Shown here: positions 19,086 to 26,970 of the stretch, in pieces
How the letters are laid out: each line of letters opens with the position of its first letter
Position numbering within the stretch: position 1 is the first letter of the stretch
Assembly (NCBI GenBank): GCA_002495905.1
Contig: DAHJ01000025.1
Coordinates: 54,245-118,244 of the forward strand
Direction: 5' to 3'
Origin: Thaumarchaeota archaeon UBA223
Lineage (GTDB): Archaea; Thermoproteota; Nitrososphaeria; Nitrososphaerales; UBA57
Length of the DNA stretch: 64,000 bases
Notes under the pieces: model-generated
Seen by the model: only the letters and a program-made list of their open reading frames with translations
Told to the model about the DNA's origin: nothing
Database searches by the model: none
Program-made: the position numbers and the translations under genes

Positions 19086-21161
19086 GTGTATAGAAATACA
19101 AAGATAATATTTTCAATAATATTTACTGTAATATTATTTCATTCAATTACAAATCCAATAATTGAAGGTGTATTCTCAGATGAGAACAATAAAGACAATT
19201 GGGAACAAATTAACAATAATGTAAGAGGAACAAATTATTCACCACAAAATCAAATCAATGCAGATAATGCTCATATGTTGGAATTGAAATGGGCATTTCC
19301 AATACCGCCAGTACAAGAATTCAATGAACAAGGAGTCGCCATAACAGAGGGATCAATGACTCCGCCTTTGATAATTAATGGCACCGTATATTTTACAACC
19401 AACATGAGAGATACTTACGCAATAGATTCGGTAACTGGAAGTTTAAAATGGATAAGTGTATGGGATTTTGATTGGCAAGAAGGTTATAGAAAATTACCAA
19501 TAACAGGTGGCGCACTACATGTTCATGGTTTGAATTTAATTAATGGAAAATTATTTCCAAGTACAGTTGCATGTTCTATTTTAGCAATAGATCCAGAAAA
19601 CGGAGAAATTGATTTTGAATTGAATGATACTTGCAGAAATATTGAAGGAAATGAGTATAATTGGGATTCTTATACGGGGCCAGGATTATGTGGATTATCT
19701 TCGCATCCAGGAATAGAATATGAAAACATCTATGTAACACAAATATGTGGAGCAGATTCTAATTGGGGAGGAAGAGCATTTATTGATGGATATAATCTCA
19801 ATGTCAATCCGCCCGAAAGATTATGGAGAACATTCTTATCACCCCCATCAAGAGGAGATCCAGAATGGGCATTAAGAGAATGTGATAAAGGATGGTTCTT
19901 TTCTTATCCAGAATGGAAAGAATCAGGAAGAATGGGAATCCCTTGTAACGAGGTTCCTAGGGAGAATTTGATAAACGATTGGGGAGTTCCTAAACACTAT
20001 AATTCAGCAGTGGGTTTGCTATGGGGACAAATGGCGTTGGATCAGGAAACTGGAATAGTGTACTTTGGAACTGGAAACCAAGGAGGATGGGTAAATAACA
20101 CTTACGCAATAGGTCCAAATTTATTTGCGTCTTCAATAGTTGCAATGAATGTAACAAATGGAGAATTAATTTGGTGGTATCAAACTGTGCCAAGAGATAT
20201 GGTACAAGCAGATACTGCTTGGAATACAGTACTAACTGAATTGACGATAAACGGGGAAAAGAAAAAAGCTATAATAAAATATTCTGTAACGGGTCTTTTA
20301 TGGGCACTTGATGCAGCTACGGGAGAACCATTGTGGATATATGAATCAAGTCTTTTAGAAAGTAGAGTAGGTGAAGACGGTATTCCAAGAGGTAGAACGT
20401 CAGGACATCCTTGCATAGGATGTGATCCGAGAACACAAGACGGATACTGGAATGATGTAATGAGTCATTACGACATGCAGGAAAAGAAGTGGTTGAATTA
20501 TCCTTCGAAAGATTGGTTTTACATTATACCATTAAGAGCTGGAGAAGCAGATATTGCATATAATGAAAAAGAAGACATAGTTATATTGCCTTTAAGTCTC
20601 GGATGGGATGCAAGTGCAAAAGCAGGGAATCATAAAGGAATAGGAGTACCTCCAGGAGAATATAATCTGAATTATCCAAAACAAAAACAGAACACAACAA
20701 TATTAGGAATAGATGCAAATACAGGAGAAGAAATATGGAGTTATTTTATTGATGGAGTAGCTTACAGAGGAGGAATAATTGCAACAGAAGATTTGGCAAT
20801 AATTCCAGCGGCAGATGGAAATTTGTACATATTAAATGGATTAACAGGAGAACTGTTGCATAGAATATTTCTCAATACGCCATTGACAACTCAACCAACA
20901 ATAGGTAAGAATTCAGATGGCGAATTTCAGATATATGTTATAAATGGAGGTAGAGGAAGGCAAGAAGTAGGAGGATTAACACATAATCAAATACCTGGAT
21001 CTGTCATAGCATTGGGATTATCAGAACAGGTAGAAATAGAGGATATTGTTAAAGAAGATGCTGAAGAAATCGAATCAGCGATATCAGATTCAACTTTTCT
21101 TGGAATTATCTTAATTATTATGTTAATTATGGCAGTAATATTATTGCTAAGAAGAAGGTAA
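19086..21161 (+). CDS. Exported quinoprotein dehydrogenase C, catalytic Asp replaced by Gln
   Basis: Tandem copy of the preceding gene, 691 residues, GTG start six bases after its stop. It has a signal sequence, propeller blades, a short acidic stalk and a C-terminal helix ending LLRRR. The active-site stretch is RDMVQAD (370-376): Gln374 replaces the catalytic-type Asp, Asp376 and the TGN Asn remain. With neither Asp nor Glu as base, classical quinone-dependent oxidation is doubtful. Shares about 525 exactly identical bases in blocks with gene B. Confidence 0.82.
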   Translation: MYRNTKIIFSIIFTVILFHSITNPIIEGVFSDENNKDNWEQINNNVRGTNYSPQNQINADNAHMLELKWAFPIPPVQEFNEQGVAITEGSMTPPLIINGTVYFTTNMRDTYAIDSVTGSLKWISVWDFDWQEGYRKLPITGGALHVHGLNLINGKLFPSTVACSILAIDPENGEIDFELNDTCRNIEGNEYNWDSYTGPGLCGLSSHPGIEYENIYVTQICGADSNWGGRAFIDGYNLNVNPPERLWRTFLSPPSRGDPEWALRECDKGWFFSYPEWKESGRMGIPCNEVPRENLINDWGVPKHYNSAVGLLWGQMALDQETGIVYFGTGNQGGWVNNTYAIGPNLFASSIVAMNVTNGELIWWYQTVPRDMVQADTAWNTVLTELTINGEKKKAIIKYSVTGLLWALDAATGEPLWIYESSLLESRVGEDGIPRGRTSGHPCIGCDPRTQDGYWNDVMSHYDMQEKKWLNYPSKDWFYIIPLRAGEADIAYNEKEDIVILPLSLGWDASAKAGNHKGIGVPPGEYNLNYPKQKQNTTILGIDANTGEEIWSYFIDGVAYRGGIIATEDLAIIPAADGNLYILNGLTGELLHRIFLNTPLTTQPTIGKNSDGEFQIYVINGGRGRQEVGGLTHNQIPGSVIALGLSEQVEIEDIVKEDAEEIESAISDSTFLGIILIIMLIMAVILLLRRR
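19767..20559 (+). repeat. Mosaic DNA identity with 17607-18399
   Basis: Partner of the repeat at 17607-18399, offset 2160. Identical blocks include synonymous positions, so the match is at the DNA level and not only in protein. Flanking stretches within the same genes differ freely. Confidence 0.9.
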
Positions 21162-21211
21162 GAACAAATTTTTCACTAAACCTATTAGGGAAGACATGAT
21201 AAATTTTATTT

Positions 21212-23200
21212 GTGCAGAAAGTAAGCATATTAATTTTTATTTTAATTATTTCAGCCTTAACTTCATTGAATACTGAAACATTATTTTCAAGTGCGATTGA
21301 TGATAACGGATTTGATTCAATTGCGCCGAATTATGATTATCGTGCTACAGGATTCAATCCACAAACTCAAATAAATAAAGAAAATGTCAATAATCTTGAA
21401 TTAAAATGGGTACACGCATGGCCCTTGCCCGAATCAATAGATGGGATTGAGCCAAGAGTTGGGTCTATTGCAAATTCCATAATTGTAGATGGAATAGTAT
21501 ACAATAGAATGGAAGATTTGAGAATTTCAGCAATTGATGCAAAAACTGGAGAAAGTATTTGGTCATTTCAAGCAGACCCATATCTAGTAAATATAGAAAT
21601 TGCAAAAAGAGAATTACCCGTTAATCTAGATTTTTATCCCTCATTATCTAGTCATGCACACAGTTTTTCTTTTGCAGAAAATAAAATATTTGCACCATGG
21701 CCAAATTGTCAAGTTTTTGGTCTCAATGCAAAAACTGGTGAAATTGAATTTAGATTAAAGACGCCAACTTGTAAAGATTTAGAAGGAAATGAAGGTTTAT
21801 TCAAAGGTTTACAATCTTCAGGTCCTGTGTTTGACACTGTCAATCGTATTTTAATTTACGGAACAGGAGGAAGAGAAGCTGTAGAAGGAGGAAGAGGTGC
21901 ATTTAGAGGATATGATCTTGATTCAGGAGAATTATTATGGACATTTTATTTGATGCCCCCGCAAGATGTGGGAGATCCAGAATGGACTATAAGAGTAGCC
22001 GATAAAGGTTGGATTCAAGGAATAAGAGCATCCAATATTCCAGAAGATATTTTAAGAAATGACTGGGGAAGATGTCCAGAAAATTGTGGATTTGGAAAAG
22101 GAGATATGGGAATAGGATGGGGTCAATGGGCAGTAGATGAAGATAATGGAATTGCATATTTAGCGACAGGTAATCCATCGCCAAGTTGGAATGCAACATA
22201 CAGACCAGGGCCAAACGTTTTTAGTAATTCAGTTTTAGCGATAGAAACTAAAACAGGGAATTTACTGTGGTGGCATCAGATTGTAGCACATGATTTAGGA
22301 GACTTAGATTGTTCTTGGAATACAGTATTAGCAGAGATAGATGGAACAAAAACAGTTTTCAAATTATGTAAAGGAGCTTTTCTTTATGCAATGAATGCAG
22401 AAACTGGAGAATTATTATGGAGTACAGATTATCATCCACATGTTAAACGAGGATCAATAGGTCCAGATCCAAATTTTGATTTGGCATTGGATCCATTGAA
22501 TAAAGATGATATGAATAAACCATGGGTGTCATATCCTGGCAATGAACCAAACTGGAGAAAAGAATCAGGAGGAGCAGAGTCAGATGTTACATTGGCATAT
22601 GGAAAAGTATTTTCTACAACTTATCATAAATGGTCATTACAAAAGATTACATCAGTAGAGCCATCAATGCGAGATTCATGGGGAAGAATTTCAATGTATT
22701 CAGATCAAGAACTTGCATCGAATGCGACAGTATGGGCACATGATGCAAAAACTGGAGAACTGATTTGGAAATATGACATAGACAAAGTAGGAATAAGAGG
22801 TGGAGTAACTGCTTCAGGAGAGATGATTTGGTTTTGTGACACTGATGGAGTAATAAGAGCTTTAGATGAGGAAAATGGAAATGTGTTGTGGGAAAGATCT
22901 CAAGGTCATCAATGTCCAGTACAACCATCATTTGGAGCTGATAAAGATGGAAATATCAAGATATTTTCTTTAATAGGGTCAGGAGGAATATTAGGAAGAT
23001 CAGAACCAATACCTGGGGCGTTACTTGCATATGGATTATCGGGAAACACAGAAGCAAATGTAAAAAAAGATGTAGAAGTGATTGTTGAAACAGAGATAAT
23101 AACAGAAGAAATCATAAGTCCAGTTTCATATTTGATACTTGGATTTTCATTATTATTGATAATTACTTCGTTATTGATTTTGAGAAAGTCTAAAAATTAA
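21212..23200 (+). CDS. Exported quinoprotein dehydrogenase D
   Basis: Third dehydrogenase of the elp3 run, 662 residues, GTG start at 21212 after a 50-bp gap. Signal sequence at 1-25; C-terminal anchor with IISPVSY and a helix ending RKSKN. The active-site stretch is HDLGDLD (360-366): the usual Trp is Gly363, but both Asp residues are kept, and the metal-ligand Asn (TGNPSP) is intact. It is the closest of the seven to the bacterial alcohol dehydrogenase pattern at the TGN site. It converges on the NTF2-like gene on the other strand. Confidence 0.85.
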   Translation: MQKVSILIFILIISALTSLNTETLFSSAIDDNGFDSIAPNYDYRATGFNPQTQINKENVNNLELKWVHAWPLPESIDGIEPRVGSIANSIIVDGIVYNRMEDLRISAIDAKTGESIWSFQADPYLVNIEIAKRELPVNLDFYPSLSSHAHSFSFAENKIFAPWPNCQVFGLNAKTGEIEFRLKTPTCKDLEGNEGLFKGLQSSGPVFDTVNRILIYGTGGREAVEGGRGAFRGYDLDSGELLWTFYLMPPQDVGDPEWTIRVADKGWIQGIRASNIPEDILRNDWGRCPENCGFGKGDMGIGWGQWAVDEDNGIAYLATGNPSPSWNATYRPGPNVFSNSVLAIETKTGNLLWWHQIVAHDLGDLDCSWNTVLAEIDGTKTVFKLCKGAFLYAMNAETGELLWSTDYHPHVKRGSIGPDPNFDLALDPLNKDDMNKPWVSYPGNEPNWRKESGGAESDVTLAYGKVFSTTYHKWSLQKITSVEPSMRDSWGRISMYSDQELASNATVWAHDAKTGELIWKYDIDKVGIRGGVTASGEMIWFCDTDGVIRALDEENGNVLWERSQGHQCPVQPSFGADKDGNIKIFSLIGSGGILGRSEPIPGALLAYGLSGNTEANVKKDVEVIVETEIITEEIISPVSYLILGFSLLLIITSLLILRKSKN

Positions 23201-23205
23201 ACAGA

Positions 23206-23973
23206 TTAAGGTCGATCAAAGAGTCCAAGTTCTTCGTATGAAATTACTACATTTCTATCTAGTACGCTGAAATCTCCATATTTATACCATTTTAATGGAA
23301 ATACAGTACCTTCTGCAACTACTTCAGTTTCAAAATTCAAGAAATCCCATCGATCGTCAATCATAAGCCATTCACCGTCAGAGAATTCCCATACAGAAAT
23401 TACATTAACTTCCATACTAAATTCACCAATCAGTTTTCCTTCGCCGTGATTATAAAGAGAATGAACTACAGTAGCTTGATCTCCAACAAATGTAACATCA
23501 TAACTAACGATATTAAGTTCGATTGACATGGTATTTCCAAGAATTGTAGAAATCAGAATTCGTATATTGTTATATCCTTTGTAACTTCCTGCAAAAGCAC
23601 CTGCTTGTCCAGTCCATTCAGCATAGGTAGCTTTATCATTAGAATAATACTTTAGAGTTTCTCGACTATCTCTGGAACCAAAAGCTTTATGGAAGTCGTC
23701 AATTGTAGTTCTAAGTAATTCTTTTTGTGGATGATCACCACTAATAACTTCTTCAGCTTGAACAACTACTTCAACTTGAACAGGTTCTGCTTCTCCTTCG
23801 CGAGGTTCTTCTTGAACAGCAACTTCAACAACTCTAACAGGTTCAGTTACAATTTCATTATCAGGAAAAACAGGTAATGTAGGATAAGTAATAATTCCAA
23901 CGATTCCGACTATTCCTATAAGGAAAAAAACTGCTGCAATCTTAGTTCTATCTGATTTAGTTAATGTTGCCAT
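23206..23973 (-). CDS. Anchored NTF2/SnoaL-like protein
   Basis: A 255-residue protein: N-terminal helix (about 10-31), a Glu/Val/Pro stalk (about 40-78), then an NTF2-fold domain (about 85-215) with DFHKAFGSRDSRETLKYYS and EFSDGEWLMIDDRWDF. It starts two bases after the stop of dehydrogenase E, so it is co-transcribed and probably works with it outside the membrane, either as an accessory subunit or a small enzyme. Reaction unknown; the fold call rests on the helix-then-sheet pattern. Confidence 0.65.
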   Translation of the reverse strand: MATLTKSDRTKIAAVFFLIGIVGIVGIITYPTLPVFPDNEIVTEPVRVVEVAVQEEPREGEAEPVQVEVVVQAEEVISGDHPQKELLRTTIDDFHKAFGSRDSRETLKYYSNDKATYAEWTGQAGAFAGSYKGYNNIRILISTILGNTMSIELNIVSYDVTFVGDQATVVHSLYNHGEGKLIGEFSMEVNVISVWEFSDGEWLMIDDRWDFLNFETEVVAEGTVFPLKWYKYGDFSVLDRNVVISYEELGLFDRP

Positions 23974-23975
23974 AA

Positions 23976-26075
23976 CTAACCACTAGCGCCAAATTTCCAG
24001 TTTCCACTTGTAATAAACATAGTAGCAGATATTGCTAGTATTATAAATGATATAATTACCATAAGATAAGACAATGGACTGATTACTGTTTCGGTTTTAA
24101 TTGTTTCAATTTCAGTAACTACCTCTTGAACTTGAGATGGAGCAGCTGGAGCAGCTGGATCTGCAGGAACAACAACTACCTCTTCGGAAATAGCAACAGA
24201 TGATTCATCTCCTAATCCTAATGCAATCATTGCACCTGGAATTCCTGTTTGTCCCCAAGATGCAATAGACATACCGCCTGTTTGTACGAATACTTTCATA
24301 TCTCCTTGACTATCTGCACCAAGTGTAGCTTGTGTCCAAAGACCAATTCCAAATGAACGTTTTGAAAGAAGTTCGCCAGTTTCAGAGTTCAATAGATACA
24401 GCCATCCATCACCGGATGGAACATATACAACTCCACCAGATACAGTTAAACCACCTCTAAAACCTGCGCCGTCAATGAAGAATCTCCAAAGTTCTTCTCC
24501 GGTATCAGTATCTAAAGCATAAATTGACGAGTTAGTAGGATGACTTGTTGGAAGCATGACTAATTGATTGCCAAAGTCTTCTGGGTATTCCGGTGAAACA
24601 ACAGTTACTGGCATGTTATAAGATCCCAAGTATAATCTTTCGCCATCATAGGCCATATCGGCTTCAAGGATACCAGCAAAATTTGCACTAGTGAATGATG
24701 TTTCTCCTACATGAGAAGTAGGCCATGCACGCTGTAAATCATCAATATTTTTTGGGTCTGGATAGGACATTCCAGGTTGAGGAAGCCAAGCATCTGGAGG
24801 ATGATATATCCAGAATGGTTCTCCTGTAGCCGCATCGAGTGCGTACATAAATCCATTCTTACATCCTTTGAATATAGCTTTCTTGCCTTCTACTTCACCA
24901 AGAATTGCATTCCAAGCACAATCGTAATCCCACATATCATGAGGTACGGTTTGATACCACCAGACAAACTCACCAGTTTTTGCATCAAGTGCTACGATAG
25001 CACTGCCATAAAGATTAACTCCAGGTCTTCTTAATGCATTAGGATATGGACCACTTTCGCCAGTGCCAAGATAAACAAGACCAGTTTCTTGATCAATTAA
25101 ATAATGACCCCAAACAGTAGCAACAGAACTAGCAGTATGAACCATTCCACGTGAACTTTGTGGATTAATCCAGTCATTTTTAAGATTTTCTTCTGGAACT
25201 TCGTTACATGGAACTCCCAATCTACCAGTGTCTAACCACTCAGGAAATGAAAAGAAATAACCTATATTACAATGATGTAAAGCCCAATCTGGATCTCCTT
25301 CAGCAGGTGGCATCAAAAAGGTTTGCCAAATTCGTTTTGGATTATCCATATCACTTACATCATAACCTGCAATGAATGAACGTCCTCCGTTACCTGAAGA
25401 TCCCATAACAGGAACAACCATTATATCTTCATAGAATTGTGGAGGATGAGTTCCAATACTTGCATAGTAACCTTGATTTCCCCAAGCTTGAGCTTCTTCC
25501 TCAGTTCCACACATTTCCATTACGGAGAAAACAACATCTCCTAAAAGAGAATCATGTCCGTCAACTTGACATGATTGAAGACTTGGTATAATTATTCCTT
25601 TATCATCATAATAATTTACTGCATGAGTGTGAGGTAACATTCCTTTAACATGAGGATAGGTTTGTTGTAAAATATCATTATCGTATGCAACAACATTATT
25701 CCAGATTAAACTTCCACTAGCAGAATCGACCGCAACTAAAGCTCTTTGGTTTGTAGCAGAATAAGCTATACCGTCAACAATAAGAACTGGAGAACCTGAA
25801 CCTGCATATGTCTTAGCGCCACCTATGGTTGGATAAGTAGTTGGAGGATAAGGATAAATCCATTTCATTTCTAAATTGTCGGCATTATCTCGATTAATTA
25901 TTGATTGAGGATTATGACTACGGCCGTATTGACCATAATTAATCATGTCCCAATTGGACATTTCTCGAGTCAATTCTTGGCCAGAAGCAGTAATAGGATT
26001 ATCGTCAAAATTTAGAGGAAATGCAATAGATGCAATTAATAAAATGAATAATACGAATAGTTGAATTTGTCTCAC
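23976..26075 (-). CDS. Exported quinoprotein dehydrogenase E, intact WDYD site
   Basis: Propeller dehydrogenase of 699 residues with GTG start at 26075, signal sequence at 1-20, and a C-terminal anchor with VISPLSY before the helix. Its active site HDMWDYD (379-385) is the best match in the window to known quinoprotein alcohol dehydrogenases. The Asp two residues after the catalytic Asp is a residue shared with lanthanide-dependent XoxF but also with calcium/magnesium glucose dehydrogenases, so it does not settle the metal. The usual Asn ligand is Glu (TGESGP). A TATA-like stretch lies at about 26094-26105. Followed by the NTF2-like gene. Confidence 0.87.
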   Translation of the reverse strand: MRQIQLFVLFILLIASIAFPLNFDDNPITASGQELTREMSNWDMINYGQYGRSHNPQSIINRDNADNLEMKWIYPYPPTTYPTIGGAKTYAGSGSPVLIVDGIAYSATNQRALVAVDSASGSLIWNNVVAYDNDILQQTYPHVKGMLPHTHAVNYYDDKGIIIPSLQSCQVDGHDSLLGDVVFSVMEMCGTEEEAQAWGNQGYYASIGTHPPQFYEDIMVVPVMGSSGNGGRSFIAGYDVSDMDNPKRIWQTFLMPPAEGDPDWALHHCNIGYFFSFPEWLDTGRLGVPCNEVPEENLKNDWINPQSSRGMVHTASSVATVWGHYLIDQETGLVYLGTGESGPYPNALRRPGVNLYGSAIVALDAKTGEFVWWYQTVPHDMWDYDCAWNAILGEVEGKKAIFKGCKNGFMYALDAATGEPFWIYHPPDAWLPQPGMSYPDPKNIDDLQRAWPTSHVGETSFTSANFAGILEADMAYDGERLYLGSYNMPVTVVSPEYPEDFGNQLVMLPTSHPTNSSIYALDTDTGEELWRFFIDGAGFRGGLTVSGGVVYVPSGDGWLYLLNSETGELLSKRSFGIGLWTQATLGADSQGDMKVFVQTGGMSIASWGQTGIPGAMIALGLGDESSVAISEEVVVVPADPAAPAAPSQVQEVVTEIETIKTETVISPLSYLMVIISFIILAISATMFITSGNWKFGASG

Positions 26076-26188
26076 GAAATGAATTGTTCAAAGTTATTAA
26101 TATGGTTTTATCAGAAAATTAAAATTTCATATATAAATATGTCTAAAGATTGTTCAGATATGGGTATTAACGGAAGTATATCAAAGAC

Positions 26189-26200
26189 TATATATCATGA
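26189..26200 (+). promoter_or_regulatory. TATA-like box of the second cupredoxin
   Basis: The run ctatatatcatg lies 20-31 bases before the TTG start at 26220, right for a leaderless transcript. A perfect palindrome follows immediately. Confidence 0.5.
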
Positions 26201-26201
26201 T

Positions 26202-26221
26202 AATATTTACTAGTAAATATT
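26202..26221. promoter_or_regulatory. Perfect 20-bp palindrome over the cupredoxin start, candidate operator
   Basis: The halves aatatttact and agtaaatatt are exact reverse complements, giving a 20-bp palindrome between the TATA-like box and the cupredoxin start codon. Its position over the expected transcription start would suit a repressor dimer. It may also arise by chance in AT-rich DNA. Confidence 0.45.
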
Positions 26222-26870
26222 GGAGTCAAAAAAAGGAAATTTTAATTTTCCAATCATTATAATTATTTTTGCAGTAGCAATTGGAATACTATTTTTATTC
26301 AATACTCCAGCACCTGTAGAACTAAATGTAGAAGAAAATATTGAAGATATAGAGGAAAAAGAAGAAAATGTAAAAGAAGAAGATGTAAAAGTAGAAGAAA
26401 TTGAAATAAATCCAGATATTCCAGTTGTTGAACCTGAGTTGCCAGAAATAGTAGAAGAAATAATACAAGAAGAAGTAAGAAGAATTAATGAAGATTGTCC
26501 ATTTGGTAAAGAATTAAGAAGTACACCTGAGAATCCAATGACTTATACTTGTAAATTAATAACTCTCGAAAATGGGGGACAGTTTGGAGATGTAAGATTG
26601 TCAATAAATAATGGAGAGTTTGAGCAGCCAGAGATTCAAGTAAAAAAAGGTACTACAGTGACATGGGTGATGAGAGATAAAACAGCAGGTGCTGGAGGAG
26701 ATGTTCCATATCATCAAGTATCTTCAATAGACGGGTTATTTGATTCTGGAGAATTATTTGTATCAGGGGAGAATAAATTCAGTTATGTATTTGACGAAGT
26801 TGGAGAATTCGAATATAATTGTCCGCCACATCCTTGGATGGTTGGCAAAATTATTGTCGTAGATGAATAA
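26220..26870 (+). CDS. Membrane-anchored cupredoxin, second copy
   Basis: Type I copper protein of 216 residues. TTG start; anchor helix at about 8-27, a long Glu/Val/Pro stalk (about 30-88), a short Cys-bearing segment (NEDCPFGKELR, then YTCK), and the copper domain. Ligands read as His165 (PYHQ), Cys201, His204 and Met207 (CPPHPWM). It is divergent from dehydrogenase E and convergent with dehydrogenase F, which supports a role as electron acceptor for them. Confidence 0.9.
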   Translation: MESKKGNFNFPIIIIIFAVAIGILFLFNTPAPVELNVEENIEDIEEKEENVKEEDVKVEEIEINPDIPVVEPELPEIVEEIIQEEVRRINEDCPFGKELRSTPENPMTYTCKLITLENGGQFGDVRLSINNGEFEQPEIQVKKGTTVTWVMRDKTAGAGGDVPYHQVSSIDGLFDSGELFVSGENKFSYVFDEVGEFEYNCPPHPWMVGKIIVVDE

Positions 26871-26930
26871 TTTTTAAAAAAAAATAAGAAACATACTAAG
26901 TATAATTAAGTTATAAAATACATTTTTTGG

Positions 26931-26963
26931 AAAAAAAAGAGTGGTTGTCCCCGAAGGGACAAC
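26931..26963 (-). terminator. UUCG hairpin plus T8 tract after dehydrogenase F
   Basis: Same 8-bp stem (gttgtccc/gggacaac), same TTCG loop and the same five-base spacer pattern before a run of eight T as the hairpin at 12229-12262. Lies between the convergent cupredoxin and dehydrogenase F, so it would end the dehydrogenase transcript. Confidence 0.8.
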
Positions 26964-26970
26964 TAAATTA

